A stretch of 27,246 bases of DNA from Xanthomonas hortorum (GTDB lineage Bacteria > Pseudomonadota > Gammaproteobacteria > Xanthomonadales > Xanthomonadaceae), in NCBI RefSeq assembly GCF_002940005.1, contig NZ_MDEF01000069.1, one strand, 5' to 3'. Both the position numbers and the translations under genes were made by a program. The notes below the pieces were generated by a model. The model was given only the letters and a program-made list of their open reading frames with translations, was not told the DNA's origin and did no database searches. Shown here in pieces: positions 1 to 8,165 of the stretch. The number at the start of each line of letters is the position of its first letter. Within the stretch, counting starts at the first letter, position 1.

Positions 1-142
1 TCCGCAACGACGCGACATTCCGCGCTCTCAGGCCGCGTTATTCAGACCTTCCTTAAAGACGACGGATGCGGCGTATTTCGCGCAGATCGCAAGCACAAAG
101 GGTGCTGTGACGCATCTTCCCCGTCGTCTAAGGAGTTGCTTT

Positions 143-1201
143 ATGTCCGCCGTTTCTCACTCGCTTCGCAACCTTGTTCGTTGCGCCCTGCTGTTCCTCC
201 TGATCGGCACGTTGCCGCTCGCCCACGCAAGAACGCGCGTACTGAAATACGCCGGCGTCAATCTCTCAGGCGCAGAATTCGCGTCTTCCAAAAAGCCGGG
301 AGTCCTCAACAAGGATTATATGTATCCGGCAACCAGCGATTACACCTATTTCGCAGGTGTAGGCATGAATACCATCCGTCTTCCCATCCTGTGGGAGCGC
401 CTGCAACCGAGTGCGCGCGGCGAATTGGATCCGGCGCAACTGGCATTGGTGCAACAGGCGGTGGCACGCGCCAAGGCATCGGGCATGTATCTGGTGTTGG
501 ACATCCACAACTACGCCAAATACAACGGCTACAAGATCGGTAGCAGCGAGGTGCAAAACGCCACGTTCGCCGATTTATGGCGGCGTCTTGCGCTGGTGTT
601 CCGCAACGACAATGCCGTGATCTTCGGCCTGATGAACGAGCCCAATGGCGTGTCTGCCAGCGGATGGGCCGGTAGCGCGCAGGCGGCGATTGACGCCATC
701 CGCGCCACCGGTGCCAACAATTTGATCCTGGTCCCAGGCGTTCTCTGGACCGGTGCGCACAGTTGGTCCTCGCTCACAAGCGATGGCTATTCCAATGCCA
801 CCGCGCTGGCGTCCATCTACGATCCCCTCAACAACTACGCGTTCGAGGTGCATCAGTATCTGGACGCAGATTCCAGCGGCACGACCAACGTGTGCGTCAA
901 TTCCAGCATCGGTGCCGATCGTCTGCGCAGCTTCACCGAGTGGCTACGCGCCAATCACAAGCGCGGTTTCCTTGGCGAATTCGGCAGTGCCAGCAATAAG
1001 ACCTGTAATAGTGCGCTGTATGGCATGCTCAAGTACATGCAGAGAAACGACGATGTCTGGTTGGGCTGGACGTGGTGGGCCGCAGGTGCCTGGTGGGGCT
1101 CCTACGCGTATACCCTACAGCCGAACAAGGACGGCACCGACCGGCCGCAGATGTCGATCCTGTCTCCGTGGGCAGCGGGCATCACACGCGTCACACCTTG
1201 A
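143..1201 (+). CDS. Secreted GH5 endoglucanase (cellulase), catalytic domain only
   Basis: Predicted endo-beta-1,4-glucanase that cleaves internal cellulose bonds outside the cell. The 352-residue product starts at ATG 143, chosen because AAGGAG (130-135) lies 7 bases upstream and a signal peptide follows (basic N-terminus, hydrophobic stretch about 11-27, AHA cleavage site near 29). An in-frame ATG at 107 has no such signals. GH5 hallmarks are visible: TIRLP (R79), NEP with the likely acid/base E166, HQYLD (H247) and GEFGS with the likely nucleophile E279. The protein ends about 50 residues after the nucleophile, so it lacks the cellulose-binding module and linker found in larger Xanthomonas cellulases such as EngXCA. 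It is followed by its own terminator. Xanthomonas often carries tandem GH5 genes, so a paralogue may lie left of the window. Family assignment is firm; the exact substrate is inferred. Confidence 0.93.
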   Translation: MSAVSHSLRNLVRCALLFLLIGTLPLAHARTRVLKYAGVNLSGAEFASSKKPGVLNKDYMYPATSDYTYFAGVGMNTIRLPILWERLQPSARGELDPAQLALVQQAVARAKASGMYLVLDIHNYAKYNGYKIGSSEVQNATFADLWRRLALVFRNDNAVIFGLMNEPNGVSASGWAGSAQAAIDAIRATGANNLILVPGVLWTGAHSWSSLTSDGYSNATALASIYDPLNNYAFEVHQYLDADSSGTTNVCVNSSIGADRLRSFTEWLRANHKRGFLGEFGSASNKTCNSALYGMLKYMQRNDDVWLGWTWWAAGAWWGSYAYTLQPNKDGTDRPQMSILSPWAAGITRVTP

Positions 1202-1210
1202 TGTAATCGG

Positions 1211-1241
1211 ATCGAGCCGCCGCAAGGCGGCTCGATTTTAT
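1211..1241 (+). terminator. Rho-independent terminator of the GH5 gene
   Basis: A perfect 11-bp GC-rich stem (1211-1221 with 1226-1236) closes a GCAA tetraloop and runs into TTTTA, starting 9 bases after the cellulase stop codon. The remaining bases to 1494 show no coding or structured signal. Confidence 0.9.
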
Positions 1242-1494
1242 GCGTCCGTGCGGGCTGTGCATCGTTCTGGCTCCGGTGCGAATCGCAGCGCAACCATCCC
1301 GATCGCGTCATCGACGACCTTGCGCTACCACTGCAGCCACCTCCCGCGGAAGGTAAACATCACGTGCAAGGCAAATGAAGACCGGTGCGAGCATTTCAGC
1401 TGCCTGAACTCGTACCACCGCGACGTCGGTTTTTTCACCCGATGGCGATGACAGCGCGTCCAGCATGGGCACACTTCACTGCAGGAGCCGTCTC

Positions 1495-1944
1495 ATGGCA
1501 CATCGATTGACGAAGACCGCGCTGATCGGCGCATTCGCGCTGGCATCGCATGGCGCATTCGCGCAGGCCGCTGCCGATAAGCCGGCCAAGGCGCTGACAT
1601 CCGCCGAAATCACCAGCATGCTCACCAGCAAGGGTTACACCAAGGTGCACGAAGTCAAGTTCGAGCACGGAGTGTGGACCGCCGATGCGCGCAGTGGCGA
1701 TGGCAAGGACGTGGATGTGCGTATCGACCCGGTGACCGGGCGCGTGTACGGCGACCAGACCACCTCCAAGTTGAGCGAGGCCGATATCCGCGCGGCGTTG
1801 TCGACCAACGGCTATTCCAACGTGCACGACCTCAAGTTCAAGGACGGCCTGTGGAAGGCCGACGCCGAGCAACGTGGCGGGCAGAAGGTCGACCTGCACA
1901 TCGATCCGGAAGATGGGCACGTGGTCAGCGCGGACAACGACTGA
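1495..1944 (+). CDS. Periplasmic protein with two PepSY-like repeats
   Basis: A 149-residue exported protein. ATG 1495 was chosen because AGGAG (1483-1487) lies 7 bases upstream and the product then begins with a clean signal peptide (basic MAHRLTK, hydrophobic core, AFA-Q cleavage near residue 24). The mature part holds two related units of about 45 residues. Each has an E/D-I-x-x-x-L-x-x-x-G-Y segment, then V-H-x-x-K-F, then a W-x-A-D-A strand and a V-D-x-x-I-D-P turn. This is the PepSY pattern, found in inhibitory propeptides and small periplasmic proteins of unknown role. It stands alone between two terminators, so context adds nothing. A role in modulating a periplasmic protease is possible but not shown. 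Confidence 0.85.
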   Translation: MAHRLTKTALIGAFALASHGAFAQAAADKPAKALTSAEITSMLTSKGYTKVHEVKFEHGVWTADARSGDGKDVDVRIDPVTGRVYGDQTTSKLSEADIRAALSTNGYSNVHDLKFKDGLWKADAEQRGGQKVDLHIDPEDGHVVSADND

Positions 1945-2010
1945 TCCATCACTGACGCAATCGCGTGGTGGTGTTTGAGCACGTTTGCCGGGCAGCACTG
2001 CAGCACTGAA

Positions 2011-2040
2011 CAGGGCCTCCAACTGGAGGCCCTGTTTATT
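2011..2040 (+). terminator. Rho-independent terminator after the PepSY gene
   Basis: A perfect 10-bp stem (2011-2020 with 2025-2034, loop AACT) followed by TTTATT, 67 bases after the PepSY stop. It lies between convergent genes; the T-tract supports the plus-strand direction. Confidence 0.88.
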
Positions 2041-2153
2041 GACACCGCAGGCTGCGCGCGGGCCTTGTTGTCACCCGCAGCACCGCAACTCGATCGATCG
2101 CAACACGACTGCACACATGCGTGCTTGAGAGGCCATGCGCGCACTCGGTGCAC

Positions 2154-3956
2154 TCAACGCGCCGGCGCTACCTGCTTGCCATCGGCCTGTTTGCCATCAG
2201 CAGCAGAGGCAGGTGCCTGCGGATCCGCTACTGCACTCGCACCCGGCTTGCCGACCATCATGCGGTCGCGCGCAGCCTTGAACGGGTTGCCGGCATACCA
2301 GTTGGGCCAACGCTCGCCAGCGGCGACTTCCTTGCCCACGCCATACACGGCCTGCAGATCTTCGAGGGTGCCATCGAGTTTCCACGTGGCCGCATCGTAC
2401 TGATCGCCAGGGGCATGGTAGCGATTGCGCCCATAGTCTTCGGCGGCTGCACGTCCGGCAGCGGTGCCACCCTCGCGCAGGTCTTCGCCGCCATCGGCGT
2501 ACAGCGCCGGCACCCCGGCCTTGGCGAAGTTGAAATGATCCGAGCGGAAATACGAGCCGCTCTGCGGCGTCGCCTCGGCGTGCAGGGTGCGGCCCTGCAT
2601 CGCGGCGATCGGCTTGAGAATGTCTTCCAGCTCCGAGCTGCCCATGCCCACCACGGTGACATCGCGCGCGCGCCCGGCCACCGACATCGCATCCAGGTTG
2701 ATCACCGCAGCAATCTTGTCCAGCGGGAAACTCGGGTTGGCCACGTAATACTTGGACCCGAGCAAACCGGATTCTTCCAGCGTCACCGCCACAAACACCA
2801 CCGAGCGCGCCGGCTTGGGATCCTGATGCGCGAAGGCATCGGCGATTTCCAGAATGCCGGCCACGCCGGTCGCGTTGTCCACCGCGCCGTTGTAGATGTT
2901 GTCGCCACTCTCGCCCGGATGCTTGCCCAGGTGATCCCAATGCGCCATGTACAACACCGCCTCATCGGCGTGGCTGCTGCCCGGCAGCACGCCGACCACA
3001 TTGCGTGAGGTCTTTTCGGCGATGGTGCTCTTCAGGTCCACCGACCAGCTGGCCTTCAACGGCACCGGCTTGAAGCCGCGCTTGCTGGCGTCCTTGTAGG
3101 CCTGCGCCAGATCCAGCCCGGCGTTGGCGAACAACTGCTTGGCGGTCTGGGCGCTGATCCAGCCCTGCACCGGCAGGCGCGGGTCGGTGTCGTCCTTGGC
3201 CGGCAGGTCGTATTGCGGGCCGGCCCAGGAATTCTTGACCACGTCCCAGCCGTAGCTGGCGCCGGGCGTGTCGTGCACGATCAACGCGGCGGCGCCCTTG
3301 CGCGCGGCCTCTTCGAACTTGTAAGTCCAGCGCCCGTAGTACGTCATCCGCTTGCCGTCGAACAGCTTGGCATCGCCGGTGTGGAAGCCGGGGTCGTTGA
3401 CGAACATCACCACCGTCTTGCCTTTCCAGTCCTGGCCGGCGTAATCGTTCCACTGTTGCTCGGGCGAATCCACACCGTAGCCGACGAACACCAGCTCGCT
3501 GTTGTCCAGCTTGACCTCGGCCTGGCCGGTGCGCGTGCCCACCACGATGTCGGTGCCGAAGGCCAGCGCGCGGGTTTGATCGCCGCTGCGCAGGCTGGGT
3601 GCGGTGGCCGCATCGGCGGTGGTTTCCACCATCGGCACGTCCTGGAACCAGCTATCGCCATTGCCCGGCTGCAGCCCGATGCGCTGCATCTGGTCGCGGA
3701 TATAGGTAACGGTCTTCTCTTCGCCCGCGGTGCCCGGACCGCGCCCTTCGAAGTCGTCCGAGGCCAGTGTCTTGACCAACTCGGCGAAGTCGCCGGTCGT
3801 CATCTCTGGCGAGAACGCGTGCCGGCTGACCGGTGCGCTGGGTGCGGTATCGGCCGGGGTCTGCGCGCTGGGCGCGGCAGGTGCGTCGGCGGGCTCACGT
3901 TTGCAGCCGGCCAGGGCCAGCGTCGCGGCCAGGCACAACAGGATCTTGCGGGGCAT
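2154..3956 (-). CDS. M28-family zinc aminopeptidase lipoprotein with PA-domain insert
   Basis: A 600-residue envelope peptidase expected to remove N-terminal residues from peptides using two zinc ions. The N-terminus is a lipoprotein signal with lipobox LAGC (C18), followed by an Ala/Pro-rich linker to about residue 45. A protease-associated (PA) domain occupies roughly 150-290. The M28 catalytic domain carries the expected ligands in order: H339 in AHWDHLG, D360 in VDNATG, E394/E395 in EESGLLGS, D422 in NLDAM and H474 in SDHFNF. The C-terminal 40 residues are low-complexity Ala/Gln/Lys. It lies 58 bases downstream of the VNG-repeat gene on the same strand, so the two may be co-transcribed. 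The family is clear; the natural substrate is unknown. Confidence 0.93.
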   Translation of the reverse strand: MPRKILLCLAATLALAGCKREPADAPAAPSAQTPADTAPSAPVSRHAFSPEMTTGDFAELVKTLASDDFEGRGPGTAGEEKTVTYIRDQMQRIGLQPGNGDSWFQDVPMVETTADAATAPSLRSGDQTRALAFGTDIVVGTRTGQAEVKLDNSELVFVGYGVDSPEQQWNDYAGQDWKGKTVVMFVNDPGFHTGDAKLFDGKRMTYYGRWTYKFEEAARKGAAALIVHDTPGASYGWDVVKNSWAGPQYDLPAKDDTDPRLPVQGWISAQTAKQLFANAGLDLAQAYKDASKRGFKPVPLKASWSVDLKSTIAEKTSRNVVGVLPGSSHADEAVLYMAHWDHLGKHPGESGDNIYNGAVDNATGVAGILEIADAFAHQDPKPARSVVFVAVTLEESGLLGSKYYVANPSFPLDKIAAVINLDAMSVAGRARDVTVVGMGSSELEDILKPIAAMQGRTLHAEATPQSGSYFRSDHFNFAKAGVPALYADGGEDLREGGTAAGRAAAEDYGRNRYHAPGDQYDAATWKLDGTLEDLQAVYGVGKEVAAGERWPNWYAGNPFKAARDRMMVGKPGASAVADPQAPASAADGKQADGKQVAPAR

Positions 3957-4014
3957 CGGGACTCCTCGTGCGGCGAAGGTCCCCCGATTCTAGGCGCTGA
4001 CTGTGGTGAGCGCG

Positions 4015-4671
4015 TCAGTCCTTGGGCGCCACGTCGCTGTCGAAACTGCGCGCAGTGGCGCCGGTGACCACGCCGATCCTGGCGGTGCGATGCACATACA
4101 GGCTGACCTCGCGCTCGAACTGCAGCTGCCCATCCACCACCGCATTGGGGCCGATCACCACCCGCGGCTTGCGCGATGGCTTGAACGAAAAACTGAAATT
4201 GGGCTTGGTGACCTCGATCCCGCCATGCACATGCGAGCCCACCCCCACGGTGATATCGCCATTGACGGTCTCGATGCCCTTGCCGAGCTCGGTTTCCACC
4301 AGACCGATGCTGCCGTTGACGGTTTCCACGCCGCCGCTGATCTGGCTGCCGCGCTCCACCAGAATGCTGCCGTTGACCGTCTCCAGCCCGCCGGACACCA
4401 CCACTTTCTGGCCCAGCGTGATCGCGCCATTGACGGTGGAGACGCCACCGGTGCGCGCGCGCTCGCCGATCTGGATGCTGCCGTTGACGGTTTCCACGCT
4501 CTCGGTCTGCGCACCGGCACCGATTTCGATGGAGCCGTTGACGGTGTCCAGGGCGCCATAGGATTGGCCGGCCTCGGCGCTGATGCGGCCGTTGACCTTG
4601 CTGATGTCCTCGTTGGCCCAGGCGCTCGTGCAGACCAGGGACACCATCAGGAGAAGATGCTGGGACTTCAT
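4015..4671 (-). CDS. Secreted VNG-repeat (beta-solenoid-like) protein of unknown function
   Basis: A 218-residue exported protein starting at ATG 4671 with GAGG about 7 bases upstream and a short signal peptide ending SAWA-NE near residue 19. The mature protein contains at least seven copies of a T-V-N-G-x-I motif (KVNGRI, TVNGSI four times, TVNGAI, TVNGDI), spaced about 16-20 residues, each followed by a turn rich in G. After the repeats, a segment with SFSF and basic residues leads into a further strand-turn region. Such V-N-G-x-I repeats suggest stacked beta-strands, comparable to bactofilin or DUF4097-type folds; this is inference. It is divergent from the envC-like gene (97 bases between starts) and precedes the M28 peptidase on the same strand. 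I do not recognise a named function. Confidence 0.85.
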   Translation of the reverse strand: MKSQHLLLMVSLVCTSAWANEDISKVNGRISAEAGQSYGALDTVNGSIEIGAGAQTESVETVNGSIQIGERARTGGVSTVNGAITLGQKVVVSGGLETVNGSILVERGSQISGGVETVNGSIGLVETELGKGIETVNGDITVGVGSHVHGGIEVTKPNFSFSFKPSRKPRVVIGPNAVVDGQLQFEREVSLYVHRTARIGVVTGATARSFDSDVAPKD

Positions 4672-4730
4672 GCTGAACCTCGCGCGGCGGCGGCTATCTG
4701 GGGCGTGGCGGCGATCACACCATGCTTGGA

Positions 4731-4736
4731 TACAAT
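4731..4736 (+). promoter_or_regulatory. Candidate -10 element (TACAAT) for the envC-like gene
   Basis: TACAAT matches the -10 consensus at five of six positions and lies 32 bases before the preferred TTG start. No convincing -35 is seen, so this is a weak call. Confidence 0.4.
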
Positions 4737-4768
4737 CGCGCACCTGCCTGAAGTCACTGGACCGTTCG

Positions 4769-6091
4769 TTGCCCCCTTCGCCCGCACCGCGCTCGCGCCT
4801 GCCGCTTGCCCCCGCCACCGGCCGCTCACGCGCGTGGCTGGCGGCGGCCATGCTGGCTTGCGCGCTGCTGGCTTGCACACTGCTCGGCAGCGCCGGTGCA
4901 AGCGCGCAAAGCCAGCGCGAGGCCGAGCGCAAACTGCAGCAGTTGCGCGATGAATTGAAGACCATCACTGCCGACCGGCGCGAACTGGAAGGCAAGCGCG
5001 GCACCGCCGCCCAGCAACTGCGCCAGGCCGATGAAAAGGTGGCCAAGACCGCACGTGCATTGAGCGAAACCGAATCGGCGATGCGCGAGCAGGAGCAGCA
5101 TCTGAGCAAACTGCAGCAGGATCGCGCGCAGTTGCAGCGCGGCCTGCAGACCCAGCGCGCGCAGCTGGCCGCGCTGTTGCGCGCCGCCGATCAGCTCGGC
5201 CGCAACGCGCCGTTGAAGGTGTTGTTGTCGCAAGACACGGTGGGCGATGCCACGCGCCGGCTGGCCGACCATCGTTACGTGCAGAACGCGCGCGCGCAGC
5301 GCATCCAGGCGCTGACCACGCAGCTGGAGGCCTTGGCAAAGGTAGAACAGGACATCGCCAGCCGGCGCCAGGCACTGGATAGCGCGCGTGCGCAGCAAAA
5401 AGCGCAGGCCTCTTCGCTGCAGAAGGATCGCTCGCAGCAGGCGGTCACTGTCGCCCAGCTGGACGACCGCTACAAACAACGCGCCGAACGCGAAAAAGCC
5501 CTGGGCCAGGACGCCAAGTCGCTGGAACAACTGCTCGCCAATCTGCGCGCCGCAGCCGCCAAGGCCGAAGCCGAACGGCGCGCGGCCGCCAAGCGCGCCG
5601 CTGCCGAAGCCGCCGCGCAGGCAAAACGCGCCAAAACCGATCGCACCGATCGTCCCGACCGGCCGGGCAAGACGCCGCCCAAGGTCATCGCCAGCACGCC
5701 GGCCCCCAAGGTCGGTGGGCTGAGCTGGCCGGTGTCGGGCAACCTGCTGGCCCGCTTCAACGCCACCTTGCCGGACGGCCACACCAGCAAGGGCGTGCTG
5801 ATCGGCGCGCCCAAGGGCAGCACCGTCAGCGCAGTAGCCGATGGCACGGTGGTGTTCTCCGACTGGATGACCGGCTACGGCATGATCCTGATCGTGGACC
5901 ACGGCAACGGCTACATGAGCCTGTACGCGCACAACGACACGCTGTTGCGCGATGCCGGCGCCTCGATCAAACGCGGCGAAGCGGTGGCCAAGGTCGGCAG
6001 CTCGGGCGGGCAGGGCGTGCCGGCGTTGTACTTCGAACTGCGTCGCAATGGGCAGCCGGTGGATCCGTCGAGCTGGTTGCAGCGGCGCTGA
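4769..6091 (+). CDS. envC: EnvC-like murein hydrolase activator (degenerate LytM/M23 domain)
   Basis: Periplasmic protein expected to activate septal amidases during cell separation. From TTG 4769 the product is 440 residues (E. coli EnvC is 419). This start is preferred because it yields a signal peptide with a basic n-region, a hydrophobic core about 23-40 and ASA-Q cleavage; the first good ATG (4850) would leave no charged n-region. Residues about 48-290 are a long Q/R/E/A-rich coiled coil. A basic Pro-rich linker follows, then a C-terminal LytM domain from about 325. The zinc site is degenerate: the first motif reads HTSKG instead of HxxxD, and the final HxH reads LYFEL, although YAHND keeps a histidine. 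That fits a non-catalytic activator as in EnvC, not an M23 endopeptidase. An S41 protease gene lies 328 bases downstream. Confidence 0.86.
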   Translation: MPPSPAPRSRLPLAPATGRSRAWLAAAMLACALLACTLLGSAGASAQSQREAERKLQQLRDELKTITADRRELEGKRGTAAQQLRQADEKVAKTARALSETESAMREQEQHLSKLQQDRAQLQRGLQTQRAQLAALLRAADQLGRNAPLKVLLSQDTVGDATRRLADHRYVQNARAQRIQALTTQLEALAKVEQDIASRRQALDSARAQQKAQASSLQKDRSQQAVTVAQLDDRYKQRAEREKALGQDAKSLEQLLANLRAAAAKAEAERRAAAKRAAAEAAAQAKRAKTDRTDRPDRPGKTPPKVIASTPAPKVGGLSWPVSGNLLARFNATLPDGHTSKGVLIGAPKGSTVSAVADGTVVFSDWMTGYGMILIVDHGNGYMSLYAHNDTLLRDAGASIKRGEAVAKVGSSGGQGVPALYFELRRNGQPVDPSSWLQRR

Positions 6092-6419
6092 GTGCAGGTG
6101 CGGTGAGCCGCGCGCCGCCGCGTCCCGGTGACCAGACGTGCATCGCGTTGAAGCGACCAGTGAGGCGACCACTCAGGGAACCGGGACAAGCTGCTTGCGC
6201 AGCCATCGGGCGGGCGCTCCCGGTACGGTGTGCCAATGCCCGGCAGCGCGTCTGGCTGCGTTCATCGCCAGCACTGTGCGCACCGCACAGCGACGCCACC
6301 GCGCATGCATCTGCGCAGTTGCAGCAGGCAACGGCAATTCAACGCGGATTTATCGCTGCTTCGCGCATAATCCAGGCGGCGCCACGTTGTGGGGCGTCTT
6401 CTCTCTTCCGGAGTGCTTC
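6092..6419 (+). other. Intergenic stretch between envC-like gene and S41 protease gene
   Basis: No convincing gene: open frames here lack ribosome binding sites and recognisable protein sequence. The only signals seen are a possible -10 (CATAAT, 6366-6371) and the GGAG (6410-6413) serving the downstream gene. Confidence 0.5.
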
Positions 6420-7940
6420 ATGCGCGTAGCTGTCCTGTCCGTTGCCCTGTCGCTGGCCTTGTTCGCGTCGCCCGGTTGGGCACAGAAGGCCGGCACCGCC
6501 GCCGCCCAGGCCACTGCGGACGATCCGGAAGCCAATGAAGCCGCCGTGTCCAAGGTGCCGCTGGAAGAGATCCGTCGTTTCGTGGCGGTCTACAACGCGG
6601 TCAAGCAGGCGTATGTGGATCCGGTCGAAGACAAGAAGCTGATGCATGCCGCCGTGCGTGGACTGCTCTCGGATCTGGACCCGCACAGCACCTATTTCGA
6701 CAAGGAAGACGCCGAGGCCTTCGACGAGCAGGCCACTGGTGCCTACGACGGCATCGGCGTGGAATTGCTGCAGCAACAGGACAACACGCTCAAGGTGATC
6801 GCGCCGATCGACGACACTCCGGCGGCGCGCGCCGGCATCCGCGCCGGCGATGTGATCGTGGCCATCGACGGCAAGCCGATCGACGCCAGCAAGGCGATGG
6901 AGCCGCTGCGCGGCGAATCCGGCAGCAAGGTCGTGCTGACCATCGTGCGCGACAAGACGCCCAAGCCGTTCGACGTCACCCTGCAGCGCGAGACCATCCG
7001 CGTGGCCAGCGTGCGCAGCAAGCTGCTGGAACCGGGCTACGGCTATATCCGCATCAGCACCTTCCAGGCCGACACCGGTGCCGATTTCCAGAAGAACCTC
7101 AAGCAACTGCAGGCCGGCGGCAAGTTGCGCGGCCTGGTGCTGGATCTGCGCAGCAATCCGGGCGGTCTGCTGACCGCTGCGGTGCAGGTGGCCGACGATC
7201 TGCTCGACAAGGGCAACATCGTCAGCACCCGTGGACGTATTTCGATCAGCGATGCCAAGTTCGACGCCACCCCGGGCGACCTGCTCGGCGGGGTGCCGGT
7301 GATCGTGCTGGTGGACGCCGGCTCGGCCAGCGCCTCGGAAGTGCTGGCCGGCGCGCTGCGCGACAACCAGCGCGCGCGCATCATCGGCAGCCGCACCTTC
7401 GGCAAGGGCTCGGTGCAGACCGTGCTGCCGCTGGATAACGGCGACTCGGTCAAGCTCACCACCGCGCGCTATTACACGCCCAGCGGCAAGTCGATCCAGG
7501 CCAGCGGCATCGTGCCGGAAGTGCTGCTCACCCCGGAACCGCAACCGGGCGATGCCGACCTGCCGGCCAGCCTGACCGACTACAGCGAAGCCACCTTGCC
7601 CGGCCATCTGCGCGGCGATGCCGAGGGCGAAGAGGGCTATAGCGCCGGCGACGTACTGCCGGGCGATGGCCCGATCGTCGCCGCATTGGCCGAACTCAAG
7701 CAGCCCGGTTCGGCCGCCAAGGCACAAGCCGCGCTCAAAGCCAAGGCGCAGGCAGCGCAAAAGGCCAAGGCCGCCAAGACAGTGGCCGAACCCAAGCCGG
7801 CAACAGCGCGTCCGGCAACCGGCGACAAGCCCAAGCCCACCGACAAGCCCACCGAACCGGCTGAAAAAGCCAAGCCAGCGGCGCCAGCCGAACCGACCGC
7901 GCCGGCTGAAAAAGCCAAGCCGACCGAACCGGTCAAGTGA
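6420..7940 (+). CDS. ctpA: S41 C-terminal processing protease (CtpA/Prc-like)
   Basis: Periplasmic serine protease that trims or degrades substrates from their C-terminus. ATG 6420 has GGAG 6 bases upstream and a signal peptide ending WAQ near residue 22; length 506. A PDZ domain spans roughly 105-190, including GIGVELL and GDVIVAIDG. The S41 catalytic core follows: the conserved LDLRSNPGG (about 241-249), GSASASE with nucleophile S304, and FGKGSVQT with general base K329, a 25-residue spacing as in E. coli Prc. After about residue 430 the protein becomes a low-complexity Ala/Lys/Pro/Thr tail containing repeated AEKAKP units, probably disordered. Its position after the envC-like gene recalls the EnvC-Ctp neighbourhood seen in many gammaproteobacteria and suggests a role in cell-wall hydrolase control. 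A perfect hairpin follows the stop. Confidence 0.94.
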   Translation: MRVAVLSVALSLALFASPGWAQKAGTAAAQATADDPEANEAAVSKVPLEEIRRFVAVYNAVKQAYVDPVEDKKLMHAAVRGLLSDLDPHSTYFDKEDAEAFDEQATGAYDGIGVELLQQQDNTLKVIAPIDDTPAARAGIRAGDVIVAIDGKPIDASKAMEPLRGESGSKVVLTIVRDKTPKPFDVTLQRETIRVASVRSKLLEPGYGYIRISTFQADTGADFQKNLKQLQAGGKLRGLVLDLRSNPGGLLTAAVQVADDLLDKGNIVSTRGRISISDAKFDATPGDLLGGVPVIVLVDAGSASASEVLAGALRDNQRARIIGSRTFGKGSVQTVLPLDNGDSVKLTTARYYTPSGKSIQASGIVPEVLLTPEPQPGDADLPASLTDYSEATLPGHLRGDAEGEEGYSAGDVLPGDGPIVAALAELKQPGSAAKAQAALKAKAQAAQKAKAAKTVAEPKPATARPATGDKPKPTDKPTEPAEKAKPAAPAEPTAPAEKAKPTEPVK

Positions 7941-7950
7941 TCCGGACACG

Positions 7951-7979
7951 GCGCAGCGGGTGAGCTACACCCGCTGCGC
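7951..7979 (+). terminator. Hairpin after the S41 protease gene, possible terminator
   Basis: A perfect 12-bp stem (7951-7962 with 7968-7979) with a 5-base loop begins 10 bases after the stop. No T-tract follows, so it may protect the 3' end or need Rho instead of acting as an intrinsic terminator. Confidence 0.6.
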
Positions 7980-8105
7980 ACTCGGCGCGATCGATGTGCG
8001 CTGGCACTGCAACGCCATCTGCCCGCACACCCCGATCACCCGGCAACCGTAGCGTTGACCGGATGTAACGTCACGCAACAAGCCGTGCCGCAGCGCGAAT
8101 GCTTT

Positions 8106-8128
8106 TGTAGGAGCGACCTTGGTCGCGA
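8106..8128 (+). repeat. REP-like palindromic element
   Basis: TGTAGGAGCGACC-TT-GGTCGCGA has the layout of REP elements: a 5' GTAG-type head and a short GC stem (8113-8118 with 8121-8126). Xanthomonas and Pseudomonas intergenic regions carry many such TGTAGGAGCG palindromes. It lies between the ends of the convergent S41 protease and dehydrogenase genes. Only one copy was found in this window. Confidence 0.65.
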
Positions 8129-8165
8129 GAAGCCTTCCCAAACGCGATCACCACTCAAACAACCA

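Noticed and set aside
61..101. PIP box (TTCGC-N15-TTCGC) upstream of the GH5 gene
   Set aside because: A single TTCGC at 77-81 with no partner at the right spacing.
106..121. Clp/CRP-type site (TGTGA-N6-TTCCC) upstream of the GH5 gene
   Set aside because: Only the left half-site matches. Xanthomonas cellulases are known Clp targets, but one half-site is not enough.
6339..7949. A 536-codon minus-strand open frame across the S41 protease gene
   Set aside because: Antisense shadow; Gly/His/Arg-rich composition without recognisable domains.
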